Under the pieces are notes generated by a model. That model was not told the origin of the DNA, did not search any database, and saw only the letters and a list, made by a program, of their open reading frames with translations. The translations under genes were made by a program, and so were the position numbers. Below are positions 55,558 to 64,000 of a stretch of 64,000 nucleotides of DNA, one piece after another; positions within the stretch are counted from its first letter, which is position 1, and each line of letters begins with the position of its first letter. The DNA comes from a bacterium HR28 (GTDB lineage Bacteria > Chloroflexota > Chloroflexia > Thermomicrobiales > Thermomicrobiaceae): the NCBI GenBank assembly GCA_002898255.1, contig BEIE01000002.1, positions 1 to 64,000 on the forward strand, given 5' to 3'.

Positions 55558-56316
55558 ATGGGGGAGGGGATGGAGCTCGCTGACTTTTGGACGCGGACGA
55601 GTGGGACATGGATCAATGCGGCAACCGTCGCGCTTGGGACCACGTTTGGCCTGCTCCTGCACGGTCGGCTTCCCGAGCGGATGCAGCGGATCACCGTCCA
55701 AGGAGTGGGGCTCGTCACCGTCTTCATCGCGCTCTCGATGGCCGGAAGTCTCGCCCGTGCGACGGTAGGACGACTCGATGGTGTCGTGCTGGGGCTCCTG
55801 ACATTGGTCATCGGGGGGCTCCTCGGCGAGTGGTGGCGCCTTGAAGAAGCGCTCGAAGGACTCGGGAATTGGATCAAACGGCGAGTCGGTGGCAGCGGGG
55901 CCTTCACCGAAGGCTTTGTCGCTGCCAGCTTGCTCTTCTGCGTCGGCCCAATGACCTTGATCGGTTCGCTCAATAACGGTCTCACCGGCGATGCGACGCT
56001 GCTCGTCATTAAGGCAACATTGGACGGGCTATCGAGTGTCGCGCTTGCCAGTGCCTACGGTATTGGTGTTGGTTTTTCTATTCTGGTCATCCTTCTGTAC
56101 CAAGGTGGAGTCTCGCTTGCCGCCGGTGCGTTGGCACAGGTGCTCCCCGATCCGGCCAACGACCCTCGTATCCTCCTCGTTACAGGGGTTGGAGGAATAA
56201 TGATGATCGGTATCGCCATCAATCTCCTTGGTCTGGGTCGGGTTCGCGTTGCCTCATTTTTGCCGGCGCTCGCTCTCGGTCCATTTATTTCGACGATTGC
56301 ACGTTGGTTCAACTGA
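55558..56316 (+). CDS. DUF554 (YdfK-like) membrane protein
   Basis: 252 residues from ATG 55558; an ATG at 55570 is also possible but sits directly on GGGAGGGG. Seven or so membrane segments. Family landmarks: GTWINAATVALGTTFGLLLH, ALSMAGSLARA, LLFCVGPMTLIGSLNNGLTG and SSVALASAYGIGVGFS. Function in the family is not established; transport has been suggested. Divergent from the VIT1-type gene. Confidence 0.9.
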   Translation: MGEGMELADFWTRTSGTWINAATVALGTTFGLLLHGRLPERMQRITVQGVGLVTVFIALSMAGSLARATVGRLDGVVLGLLTLVIGGLLGEWWRLEEALEGLGNWIKRRVGGSGAFTEGFVAASLLFCVGPMTLIGSLNNGLTGDATLLVIKATLDGLSSVALASAYGIGVGFSILVILLYQGGVSLAAGALAQVLPDPANDPRILLVTGVGGIMMIGIAINLLGLGRVRVASFLPALALGPFISTIARWFN

Positions 56317-56338
56317 TCGCGCCCCCAAGTCATCGCGC

Positions 56339-57781
56339 TCACTGCGCATAGATCGTCACTGTCGCGAGCGCAATCCACGGTTCGGCCCCAAACTCGCCGG
56401 GGGTCGCGAGCGACAAGCTGACTTGGAGTTGCGGGCTATCGAGCAAATATGGCTTGTCGATCACCCATGCGACCGTTGCCCATTCGCCGTGTGGGAAGGG
56501 ACTCGTCCCTTCCCACACCGTGAGCCCGTTGATCCCGATCCGTAGCACTGGCACGAGCCGCCCTGGGTTAGTCATCCCCTCCGCGACGATGACCAGTCGC
56601 TGCGCAGGTGTGGGAGTATTTAGCCAGATGCGCCCGTTACTGGCACCGCTCTGGAGCCCGTAGAGGACGCCAGCGTTGGCAGGTAACCCGAGCTCTGCTG
56701 TTGCGCCGCTACCCGCTGGTGCAGATCCTGCAAGCCCATTTCCAGGGAACGGATACGCGGTCATTGCGCCCAGCAGCCCGCCGACTGTCGACACCGGCAC
56801 AGGCTGCCCTGCACGTGCCATCGGGGGCAAGGCTTGCCACGGATCGGGTGTCGGCGATGGGGTCGGAGTTGGCGTGGGGACCGGCGATGGAGTAGGCGTT
56901 GGCGATGGCCACAGCGAAACGGTCGGTGTCGGAGTGGGTTCCGACGAAGAACTGCGTCCCGCTTCAGAAACAGGTGAGGGCCAACTGGTCACGGGAGTCG
57001 GTGCTGGAGCAACTGGCACGACCGGAGAACTTGGTACAGGCGAGGTCGCTACCGGCACAGTCACAGTGGGTGTGGCAGTTGGCGTTCGTTCGCGTGTCGG
57101 CGTTGGCGAGGGATGTGGAGCAGGGGTCGGTGTGGGAGCGGTGGCACGACTGACCGATAAGCCGGGAAGCTGCGGCAGTTGTGCTGGGGCAGGGAATGGA
57201 GTAGGTGTCGGCGTCGTGCGCTCGGTGCGTAGCGTGAAGGCCGGTGCGGAGGCGGTAACGCGTTGTCCCGCGTCAGCGGTCGGTCGGTTGCCACCGAGCG
57301 TACCGGCCAGCGCGATCCCGGCCCAGAGTCCCCCGATGAGCGCGGCCGTCGTCACTGCTACAGCAATGGGACGTCGCACCAATTCGGCAAGACGTGCGGT
57401 GAATCCTGGATGCTTGGTGGATGCCCGGGGAGGACCCCCTCCAGAAGACTCATAAGGTGACTTCGCTCTTGGCGCATGTGGAGATTGTGGCAGCGCTTGC
57501 TCACGCTGAATCTGCTGCTGTGCAAGCAGTTCCAGAAGGTGGGTTCCCGCTGCTGGTGTGGGCTGCCCACGCGCGCTCCGAAAGTGCGGGCAGCGCTCGT
57601 AGGATCCGAGGCAGTAGGATGCTTGCCAAGCCAGATCCGACAAGGGCCGATGATCGGCGCGGCAGAGTCGTTGTTGCCCAAGTGAGAGAGCGTGCGCTTC
57701 AGGATCGGCCAGTAATCGGAAGTACGGGCAGGCTGGCCGTCGCTGGGCCGCCGGATCATCGTGCTGAGCCTCAGCGATCAT
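56339..57781 (-). CDS. Membrane-anchored proline-rich protein with N-terminal Cys domain
   Basis: 480 residues. The cytoplasmic N-terminus has a cysteine module (ACPYFRLLADPE, RLCRAD, YCLGSYERCPHF) of a kind recurring in Chloroflexota exported proteins, perhaps a zinc site. One membrane helix at about 138-160 (VAVTTAALIGGLWAGIALAG) is followed by some 150 residues of Pro/Thr/Ser repeats (TPTPTP-rich) and a C-terminal beta-rich domain of about 130 residues that may bind a ligand (LRIGINGLTVWEGTSPFPHG). Probably crosses the wall to present the C-terminal domain outside. The repetitive linker gives long open frames on the other strand. Confidence 0.78.
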   Translation of the reverse strand: MIAEAQHDDPAAQRRPACPYFRLLADPEAHALSLGQQRLCRADHRPLSDLAWQASYCLGSYERCPHFRSARGQPTPAAGTHLLELLAQQQIQREQALPQSPHAPRAKSPYESSGGGPPRASTKHPGFTARLAELVRRPIAVAVTTAALIGGLWAGIALAGTLGGNRPTADAGQRVTASAPAFTLRTERTTPTPTPFPAPAQLPQLPGLSVSRATAPTPTPAPHPSPTPTRERTPTATPTVTVPVATSPVPSSPVVPVAPAPTPVTSWPSPVSEAGRSSSSEPTPTPTVSLWPSPTPTPSPVPTPTPTPSPTPDPWQALPPMARAGQPVPVSTVGGLLGAMTAYPFPGNGLAGSAPAGSGATAELGLPANAGVLYGLQSGASNGRIWLNTPTPAQRLVIVAEGMTNPGRLVPVLRIGINGLTVWEGTSPFPHGEWATVAWVIDKPYLLDSPQLQVSLSLATPGEFGAEPWIALATVTIYAQ

Positions 57782-58220
57782 CCTGCTGTCCCTTCAGCGT
57801 CGACTCGTGGTTCACGACCAACATGCTACGCTCCGTTCTCTCCCGGGTGTACTGTGCCGGTGTCTTGGTCGGAAGGGGACTCCGGTCCCAAAACGAGCCG
57901 TGACGACGGGCTCGCTGAGCATGTACCGATTGGTATGGTGGTCAACGTCAATAAAGATGTTTGGTGACCGTCATGTGCCGACCACGCCGGGAGTGCTAAG
58001 GGCCCTATAAGTGAGCCTTTCGCCCACGTCTTCGATGTCGCTGCACCGATCTCCTCGTCAGTGAAGTCGGTGAGCCCCCCGCTTTCGGCCACGTCTTCGA
58101 TGTCGCTGCGCTCAGGCGTGATTCCTCGGCCAACCGACTTGCCGTCTGGTCAGGAGCGGGTAGTCTCTTTAGCGCTCAGCCTGTCACCATATGCGAATCG
58201 AGAGCCAAGAACCCAATGCC
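57782..58220. other. Intergenic region with a tandem repeat
   Basis: About 440 bases between the proline-rich protein gene and the end of the hydantoinase B gene. No coding frame is supported. The tandem repeat at 58018-58109 is the only structure seen. Confidence 0.45.
58018..58109 (+). repeat. Tandem direct repeat (27 bases, period 65)
   Basis: The 27-base unit containing CCACGTCTTCGATGTCGCTGC occurs at 58018-58044 and 58083-58109 with one mismatch. Both are preceded at a similar distance by GTGAGCC. Confidence 0.75.
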
Positions 58221-59825
58221 TCACTCCACGGTGCCCCAGCCACCGCCACCAGGGGTTTCGATGCGGATCCGGTCGCCCCGGCGGACCGTCAGGCGCTGCT
58301 TGCCACGCAGGGTGATGGTGTCCTCGTTACCGTTGGCATCGCGGCGGATCAAGAGGTTACGCCCGGTCATACCTGGCTCTCCTCCCTGCAGGCCCCACGG
58401 GGCGAACCGACGGCGTTCGGTGAGCAAGGTCACCTCCGCCTCGGTGAGAAACTCAAACTCGCGGATCAGACCGTCGCCTCCTCGGAAACGACCGCGCCCA
58501 CCGGAGCCCTCACGGAGCGCGTACTGAGTGACTCGAAGCGGGTAGGCATATTCCAGTGCTTCTACCGGCGTGTTCCGCGTGTTGCTCATGTGGACATGGA
58601 CGCCGGAAAGACCGTCCAATCCTGGCCGTGCACCCATCCCACCGCCCAGGGTCTCGTAGTACGCGAACTGTTGTCCATTGCGCGGATCGATTCCGCCGAT
58701 CGTCACGTTGTTCATCGTTCCTTGACTAGCTGCTGGGATCAAATCGGGGAGAGCCTGGGCGAGTGCCCCAAAGAGAACATCGACAATCCGCTGGGAGGTC
58801 TCGACATTGCCGCCTGCGACGGCGCGCTGCGGTCGCGCGTTGACCACGGTGCCGCGTGGCGCGATGACCCGTACCACGCGGAAGACACCATGGTTCATTG
58901 GCGTATCCTCCGGCATCAAGCAGCGGAGGACGTAATACACCGCAGATTTGGTCACCGTCTCTACCGTGTTGATGCTTCCTGGTCGTTCGGGAGCCGTTCC
59001 CGAAAAGTCGACCACGAGCGTCTCGCCGTCGACCGTCACTGTGACCGTAATGGGGACAGGCTCATCGCTCGTCCCGTCGTCGTCCAGATAGTCAGTGAAG
59101 CGGTAGGTACCCGGTGGAATCGAACGGACGGCCTGGCGAGCCAGTCGCTCGCCGTAATCCAGGATGGCACGGCTGAGCTCCCGGTACCGGACGGTCCCGT
59201 AGCGAGCCACTACTTCACGGAGGCGACGAATACCAGTACGGTTTGCTGCGTACTGCGCGAGGAGGTCTCCGCGACGCTCGTCTGGTGTCCGCACATTGCG
59301 CAAGATCAGAGCGAGCGCAGCCTGGTTGAGTCTGCCCCCCTCCCACAACTTGATCGGTGGGATGATGATCCCCTCTTGAAAGAGTTCAGTTGCGATCGGC
59401 ATGGAACCAGGGCTGATTCCTCCAACGTCGGCGTGGTGGGCACGGTTGGCCACGAAGCCGAGGAACTCGCTTGTGGGGTCATCGGTGAGAAAAACAGGAC
59501 TCACCATCGTAATGTCGGGGAGATGATTCCCCCCGAGATAAGGGTCGTTGACGATCACGACGTCCCCCGGAACGAACGGCGCGCACTGCTCGAGTACGGC
59601 GCGAACGGAGTCGGGCATGGAGCCCAGGTGTGCCGGGATGTGCGCGGCCTGGGCGATCATCTGACCTTCAGGATCAAAGACAGCACAAGAGAAGTCCAAA
59701 CGTTCCTTGATATTCGGCGAGTAGCTAGAACGCTGCAGTGCTGCCCCCATCTCTTCGGCAATCGCACTGAGCGCTGCACTAAAAACGGCGAGCGAAATCG
59801 GGTCGACCGTATCAGAATCCACCAT
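58221..59825 (-). CDS. Hydantoinase B/oxoprolinase family subunit
   Basis: 534 residues. Family features: IAEEMGAALQRSSYSPNIKE near the N-terminus, DFSCAVFDPEGQMIAQAAHI, GDVVIVNDPYLGGNHLPDIT with metal-binding residues, GFVANRAHHADVGG, and the C-terminal YPLRVTQYALREGSGGRGRF and GGGGWG tail. Works with the A subunit in ATP-dependent ring opening of hydantoins, 5-oxoproline or in acetone-type carboxylation. ATG 59825 has GGAGG seven bases upstream and overlaps the A-subunit gene by 14 bases. Confidence 0.94.
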   Translation of the reverse strand: MVDSDTVDPISLAVFSAALSAIAEEMGAALQRSSYSPNIKERLDFSCAVFDPEGQMIAQAAHIPAHLGSMPDSVRAVLEQCAPFVPGDVVIVNDPYLGGNHLPDITMVSPVFLTDDPTSEFLGFVANRAHHADVGGISPGSMPIATELFQEGIIIPPIKLWEGGRLNQAALALILRNVRTPDERRGDLLAQYAANRTGIRRLREVVARYGTVRYRELSRAILDYGERLARQAVRSIPPGTYRFTDYLDDDGTSDEPVPITVTVTVDGETLVVDFSGTAPERPGSINTVETVTKSAVYYVLRCLMPEDTPMNHGVFRVVRVIAPRGTVVNARPQRAVAGGNVETSQRIVDVLFGALAQALPDLIPAASQGTMNNVTIGGIDPRNGQQFAYYETLGGGMGARPGLDGLSGVHVHMSNTRNTPVEALEYAYPLRVTQYALREGSGGRGRFRGGDGLIREFEFLTEAEVTLLTERRRFAPWGLQGGEPGMTGRNLLIRRDANGNEDTITLRGKQRLTVRRGDRIRIETPGGGGWGTVE

Positions 59826-61860
59826 CGGGGTACCTCCCTCTCGCACCCGTGTGCCGCTCGGCTTCAACCTCGCGACTCCGGAGCACGATGTTCTCGTTTC
59901 CATCAACCACACCACGCCAGCCTGGTGGGATGACAACGGTCGTGTCGTACTGTGTCACGAGAGCAGGGCCGACGAGAATGGCTCCGGGGCCCAGTTGCTC
60001 ACGCTCAAAACGTGGTACGCGTGTGCGCACAGGGCTGCCACGGAGCTCGAACACAACGCTGCGCTCATCGACGGGGGTCGGTTCCCAGGGATGGGGTGTG
60101 GCGGCTGGTTCGGGAGAGATTCGACGTGCCGGGACGATGACGCGGAGTCGTACATTGACCACGGTGACTGGTTCAGTCACCTGGGCGTAGCCGTAGAGTC
60201 GTTCATGGAGCTTGTGGAAGTCACGGATGGCTGCGTGCAAATCTCCGCTGAAAGGGACGGTCAGTTCATAGGATTGGCCGCGATAACGAAGGTCGAGTGC
60301 AGGCTGAAAGGTGGCGTCGCTCGGGAGGATTCCGTCCTGGGAAAGGTCACGGACTGCCTGAGTGGTGAGATCGGCCAGCGCCGAGTGGAGAGAAGCATCG
60401 GCCGATTCTGTGGAGACCATCAGGGTGCGCAAGTAATCCCGGGTGAGGTCGGCGGTGAGGAGGCCGAGTGCCGAGAGGACTCCCGGGGTGGGCGGGATGA
60501 TCACGACTGGGATATGTAGCTTGGAGGCGAGCCGGCACCCCACCATCGGCCCCGCTCCCCCAAAGGCCACCAACGCATACTCTCGCGGATCTTCCCCACG
60601 CGCTACCGAAACGACCCGTATCGCTCCCTCCATGTTCGCCTCGGCGACTTCCATGATCCCTAGCGCCGCTTCTTCCTCTCCTTTCCCCAGCACCTCTGCT
60701 ATCCGCCCGACTACGCGCCGTGCCGCGTCTACATCCAGTTCCATCGCTCCACCAAGGAATGCATCCGGTAACAGCCACCCCAGCACGACCGCTGCATCGG
60801 TCACCGTCGGCTCTTCTCCGCCCCTTCCGTACGCTGCTGGACCAGGATTTGCGCCAGCCGATTGCGGTCCGACGCGCAACACCCCACCCCCATCGAACCA
60901 CGCGATCGAACCACCGCCAGCTCCAACCGTATGAATATCAAGCATCGGCATACGCACAGGAAAGTCACCAATTGTCCCCTCGCTCCGCTCGCGCGGTACT
61001 CGATCAATGAGACACACGTCGGTCGACGTGCCTCCCATGTCAAAGCTAATCACCCGATCGTAGCCAGCACTCCGCGCCACCGCACGGGCCCCTACCACCC
61101 CGGCGGCTGGTCCCGAGAGCAGCGTGCGGACCGCCTCCCGCGCCGCTGTCCGACTGTTCAGGACACCACCATTCGATTGCATGACATGCAACACAACACG
61201 CGGCGGAAGGGCGCTTGCTAACCGCTCCAGGTACCTTCCCATAAGCGGGCCCACGTAGGCATTCAGCACCGTCGTCGACGTACGCTCGTATTCTCGATAC
61301 TCTGGTAAAACCTCATGTGATGCCGAGACCCAGAACCCCGCCTCACGCAGTAACTCGGCAGCTCGTCTCTCGTGCGTCGGGTTGGCAAATGCGAAGAGGA
61401 AGCAGATCGCGACGGACTCGACCCCAGCGGCGCGGAACTCCCCAATCGCTCGCCGGACGTCTTCCTCTTCAAGCGGAACAAGCACTCGCCCGCATTCGTC
61501 CAGCCGTTCCCGGACCTCAAGCCGCCATTCCCGAGGAGCGAGCGGTGGCGGCTTGACCTGTCGGAGGTCGTAGAGTCGTGGTCGATTTTGTCGGCCAATC
61601 TCCAGGACATCGCGGAATCCGGCAGTAGTCAACAACCCAGTCCGCGCTCCTTTCCGCTCCAACACCGCATTCGTCGCCACCGTCGAGCCGTGCACGAGCA
61701 GTTCGAGCCGCTCGTGCACGCCAAGCGCTGCCAGTCCGCGGAGAATCGCACGGACTGGATCGTCCGGTGTCGACAGCTCTTTGTGCACAACAACCCGCTC
61801 ACCATCCAACACGACAAAGTCAGTGAATGTTCCCCCTGTGTCAACTCCGACGACGACCAT
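59812..61860 (-). CDS. Hydantoinase A/oxoprolinase family subunit
   Basis: 682 residues. The actin-like ATPase fold is visible in GVDTGGTFTDFVVLD, VHGSTVATNAVLERKG, SNGGVLNSRTA, LLSGPAAGVVGA and SFDMGGTSTDVCLID. Partner of the B subunit downstream. ATG 61860 is preferred; a GTG two codons upstream is possible. Which substrate is used (hydantoin, oxoproline, acetone or acetophenone) cannot be told from sequence alone; no carboxylase gamma subunit follows. Confidence 0.94.
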   Translation of the reverse strand: MVVVGVDTGGTFTDFVVLDGERVVVHKELSTPDDPVRAILRGLAALGVHERLELLVHGSTVATNAVLERKGARTGLLTTAGFRDVLEIGRQNRPRLYDLRQVKPPPLAPREWRLEVRERLDECGRVLVPLEEEDVRRAIGEFRAAGVESVAICFLFAFANPTHERRAAELLREAGFWVSASHEVLPEYREYERTSTTVLNAYVGPLMGRYLERLASALPPRVVLHVMQSNGGVLNSRTAAREAVRTLLSGPAAGVVGARAVARSAGYDRVISFDMGGTSTDVCLIDRVPRERSEGTIGDFPVRMPMLDIHTVGAGGGSIAWFDGGGVLRVGPQSAGANPGPAAYGRGGEEPTVTDAAVVLGWLLPDAFLGGAMELDVDAARRVVGRIAEVLGKGEEEAALGIMEVAEANMEGAIRVVSVARGEDPREYALVAFGGAGPMVGCRLASKLHIPVVIIPPTPGVLSALGLLTADLTRDYLRTLMVSTESADASLHSALADLTTQAVRDLSQDGILPSDATFQPALDLRYRGQSYELTVPFSGDLHAAIRDFHKLHERLYGYAQVTEPVTVVNVRLRVIVPARRISPEPAATPHPWEPTPVDERSVVFELRGSPVRTRVPRFEREQLGPGAILVGPALVTQYDTTVVIPPGWRGVVDGNENIVLRSREVEAERHTGARGRYPDGGF

Positions 61861-62632
61861 TGCCACCCCATCTTTCGCTCACCCACTGCAGCTGGTTCGA
61901 TCTCCCTGCCTGCTACCACAGGGACCCTCGCACCGCAACGGTACCATTGTTCGCCCCATTTTCCGGCGAGAGCGCGGACAAATTCACAAAGACCCAGCCC
62001 TTCTCTGTCGCACAGAAAGTCGATGCAGTTTATATCACCATTGATATCTACCTTCTCTTCAACATGATAAAGCGTCATGTGCGTATTTTCGGACAAAGTA
62101 GGCCTCACGCTCTTGGGCACAAATCCGGTGGAGGACCACTCCAAGCATCTGGGGACAACCGAGACACTTGGCCGACGACTGTACATCCTTACTTACAGTC
62201 GGGCACCAGCATCCTGATATTCGGATCAACTTCGTCATGCAGCTCCCCCCACATTGTCAGATGGTGAACATACCGAAAACACGACTGGTCTTCCCCCTCC
62301 GATTGCGTCTCTGGCAAATCCTGCTGCACGTATACTCATCACTCCAACAGTTTCTGCGAAACAGTGATCCTTACCACCCGCCATAATCACTCTCGGCTCG
62401 CCGTGCAGTACCGCGGCTCCCTGGACGAGGGCCAAAGCGCCCGCCGATGGTCCTGCCACCCCGCGATCAGATCGCGGCATACTCCTGAGGTACCGGTAGA
62501 TCCGGAGGCTGTAGCCACTTCTGGCGGACAACCTGGTCGCGTCAGACGAGCTCGGTCCACCGTTCCGAAGACCACGTGAAAGCGCTACAATGACCGCAGT
62601 GAACCATCCGTACGACGAGAAAGGGAAGCACG
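61861..62632. other. Divergent intergenic region
   Basis: About 770 bases between the hydantoinase operon and the nitrilase-family gene, with promoters for both expected. A small inverted repeat ACATGA-N7-TCATGT lies at 62062-62080 in an AT-rich patch and could be an operator. No gene is supported. Confidence 0.45.
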
Positions 62633-63475
62633 ATGGGCGATACGTTGCGAATCGGCTTGATCCAGATGAATTCACGGTCCGACAAGGCAGAGAACCTCGC
62701 CGTCGCTGAACGCTTGATTGCCCAGGCGGCTGCACAAGGCGCGGAAGTTGTTGCACTCCCTGAGTATGTCAACTTCCTGGGTCCACGCGAACTTCATGAG
62801 GCGAACGCTGAGCCGATCCCTGGCCCGACAACCGAGCGATTCGCCGCCGCAGCGCAGCGCTACGGCATCTACCTCCTCGGCGGCTCAATTCTCGAGCACT
62901 CCGATGTCCCAGGGAAATACTTCAATACGAGCGTGCTCTTCGCACCGACTGGCGAGATTCTCGCTACCTATCGGAAGATTCACCTGTTCGATGTCGATCT
63001 CACCGGGAACGTCACGAGCAATGAGTCAGCGACGATTCTCGCCGGCGACCGTATCGTGACCGCGGAGATCGCTGGTCACACAGTTGGACTCACCATCTGC
63101 TATGATCTCCGTTTCCCCGAACTGTACCGACTACTCGCACTTGCCGGGGCCGAGCTCGTCTTTGTCCCTGCGGCATTCACTCTTTATACGGGGAAGGATC
63201 ACTGGCATGTCCTGCTCCGTGCCCGGGCCATCGAGAATCAGTACTACGTTGCTGCACCGGCACAGATCGGGCCACATGACCCTGGTCAGCAGTGCTATGG
63301 CCATGCACTCGTTGCTGACCCGTGGGGCACGGTCATCGCTGAGGCTGTCAACCGTGTCGGTGTCGTGGTGACGACGATTGACTTTGCCTACCTCCGAGAG
63401 GTCCGTGCCCGGCTTCCTTCGCTCGCTAACCGCCGCCCCGAGGTTTACGGAAGTCTGGCACTCGCACCCTCGTGA
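62633..63475 (+). CDS. Carbon-nitrogen hydrolase (nitrilase superfamily amidase)
   Basis: 280 residues, full length. The catalytic triad is visible as Glu in VVALPEYVNFLG, Lys in TYRKIHLFDVDL and Cys in LTICYDLRFPELY. The pattern resembles the Nit2/omega-amidase and deaminated-glutathione amidase branch, with YHS-free GKDHWHVLLRARAIENQYYV and a C-terminal NRRPEVYG. ATG 62633 follows AAAGGG. A link to the divergent hydantoinase genes (amide metabolism) is possible but unproven. Confidence 0.93.
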   Translation: MGDTLRIGLIQMNSRSDKAENLAVAERLIAQAAAQGAEVVALPEYVNFLGPRELHEANAEPIPGPTTERFAAAAQRYGIYLLGGSILEHSDVPGKYFNTSVLFAPTGEILATYRKIHLFDVDLTGNVTSNESATILAGDRIVTAEIAGHTVGLTICYDLRFPELYRLLALAGAELVFVPAAFTLYTGKDHWHVLLRARAIENQYYVAAPAQIGPHDPGQQCYGHALVADPWGTVIAEAVNRVGVVVTTIDFAYLREVRARLPSLANRRPEVYGSLALAPS

Positions 63476-63961
63476 GGGCGGTCACCTGATACTGTGCAGG
63501 GACCATACTCAGCTTGACCAACCTACCTGCCGAGGTTGGATGCTGCTGAGCTGCGCCACTGACCCATGAACGGAGCGTCTGTCTCCGAGGACAACCGCTC
63601 TGTGCAAGGAGTCGTTGCGCAGTGTCGCACGCCGACGCATGCTATCGTCTCGGCAGGCTCAAAAGATGCGCATCTGCCGCGCTGCAGGAGCCGACTAGTG
63701 AAGGATGAGATACCGCAGCACCATCGACCAACCTTTGCACTGCCGACCCGGACGTGACTGCACTACTGGTTCGGCGGCAGCACATGACCGTCACGGATTG
63801 CGGAGCTCGGCATAGGCGCGAGGTTCGTCTCAGAGTCTTCACCGAGGTCGGCACGAGACGTAAAGATCCGTAGCCGTGCTTCCTTCCCGACTGGCGAGGG
63901 ATGGCCACGGAGGAATTTTCCACTGGGCTCGCTTCACGGCATGGTTCCGGAGAGGAAAGTT
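63476..63961. other. Intergenic region, no gene seen
   Basis: About 490 bases after the nitrilase gene. Short frames on both strands lack start signals and motifs. Confidence 0.4.
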
Positions 63962-64000
63962 GTGCTCTATCCTGATATTGATATTGCAGTCCGTGTCCAA
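63962..64000 (+). CDS. Possible start of a further gene (cut by window edge)
   Basis: GTG 63962 with GGAGAGGAAAG just upstream opens a frame reading LYPDIDIAVRVQ to the edge. An ATG at 63941 in the same frame is an alternative. Too short to assign. Confidence 0.35.
   Translation, partial: MLYPDIDIAVRVQ

Noticed and set aside
56600-57500. Long plus-strand open frame rich in Val/Gly (GVGVGVGDG-like)
   Set aside because: It is the antisense of the Thr/Pro-rich linker of the proline-rich protein on the minus strand. The repetitive codons keep several frames open by composition alone.
58191-59933. 580-codon plus-strand open frame opposite the hydantoinase B gene
   Set aside because: Antisense shadow of a clearly recognised gene. 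Its sequence has no family motif and no ribosome site.
63480-63570. Possible tRNA-like stem near the right edge
   Set aside because: A short hairpin around ACCAACCTACCTGCCGAGG was noticed, but no T arm or acceptor stem can be formed.

Overview
The window looks like chromosomal or megaplasmid DNA of a thermophilic Chloroflexota bacterium, probably of the Thermomicrobia type. This is inferred from the high GC content, the gene families and the architecture of the surface proteins. No taxonomic marker was searched; the partial 23S rRNA at the left end would settle it. No transposase, integrase, CRISPR array or complete prophage was seen.

Layout. 1-2004: 3' part of an rRNA operon (23S, 5S, initiator tRNA, terminator). 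2054-5818 (-): IclR regulator, MIP18-like protein, amidohydrolase and zinc alcohol dehydrogenase. This set resembles the satellite genes of propane monooxygenase operons, but the monooxygenase is absent. 6381-10317 (+): Fe(III)-type ABC importer. 10862-13633 (+): large secreted surface protein, flanked by two copies of a short dispersed repeat. 14537-28461 (nearly all -): copper-handling region with CopA ATPase, cupredoxin, HMA and YHS proteins, small membrane proteins, a lipoprotein, a histidine kinase/response regulator pair and an HTH-NosL-like fusion regulator. Four promoter regions here carry the same unusual array, four CTGA(A/G) units repeated exactly every 11 bp, which points to one regulon. 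28834-36334 (+): complete hypABCDEF hydrogenase maturation operon with a second HypC, a double SIS protein and a glutaredoxin, but no hydrogenase structural genes in the window.

36355-42132: chromate transporter, then a low-density accessory region bounded by two near-identical 90-bp repeats. It holds a frameshifted LuxR-type regulator with a pseudo-receiver, a thioredoxin/Tat/cysteine-rich precursor that resembles a halocin C8-type bacteriocin once one frameshift is corrected, and two small membrane proteins. 42144-47690 (+): imuA-imuB-dnaE2 mutagenesis cassette with a LexA-type box inside its promoter. 47592-48443 (-): voltage-gated K+ channel interrupted by an amber codon just before the selectivity filter. 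48782-51741 (+): Rrf2 regulator, hemerythrin-DUF2249, NnrS-like membrane protein and PRC-barrel protein, a plausible nitrosative or redox stress operon.

51785-63475: separate metabolic and transport genes, namely a glycosylasparaginase-like hydrolase, a BBE-type FAD oxidase, a ferritin-VIT1 metal transporter, a DUF554 protein, a proline-rich membrane-anchored protein, the two hydantoinase/oxoprolinase subunits and a nitrilase-family amidase. The right edge may hold the first codons of another gene. The main themes are metal homeostasis (iron import, copper export, Ni-Fe cofactor assembly, iron/manganese storage), stress-induced mutagenesis and a possible antimicrobial peptide locus.
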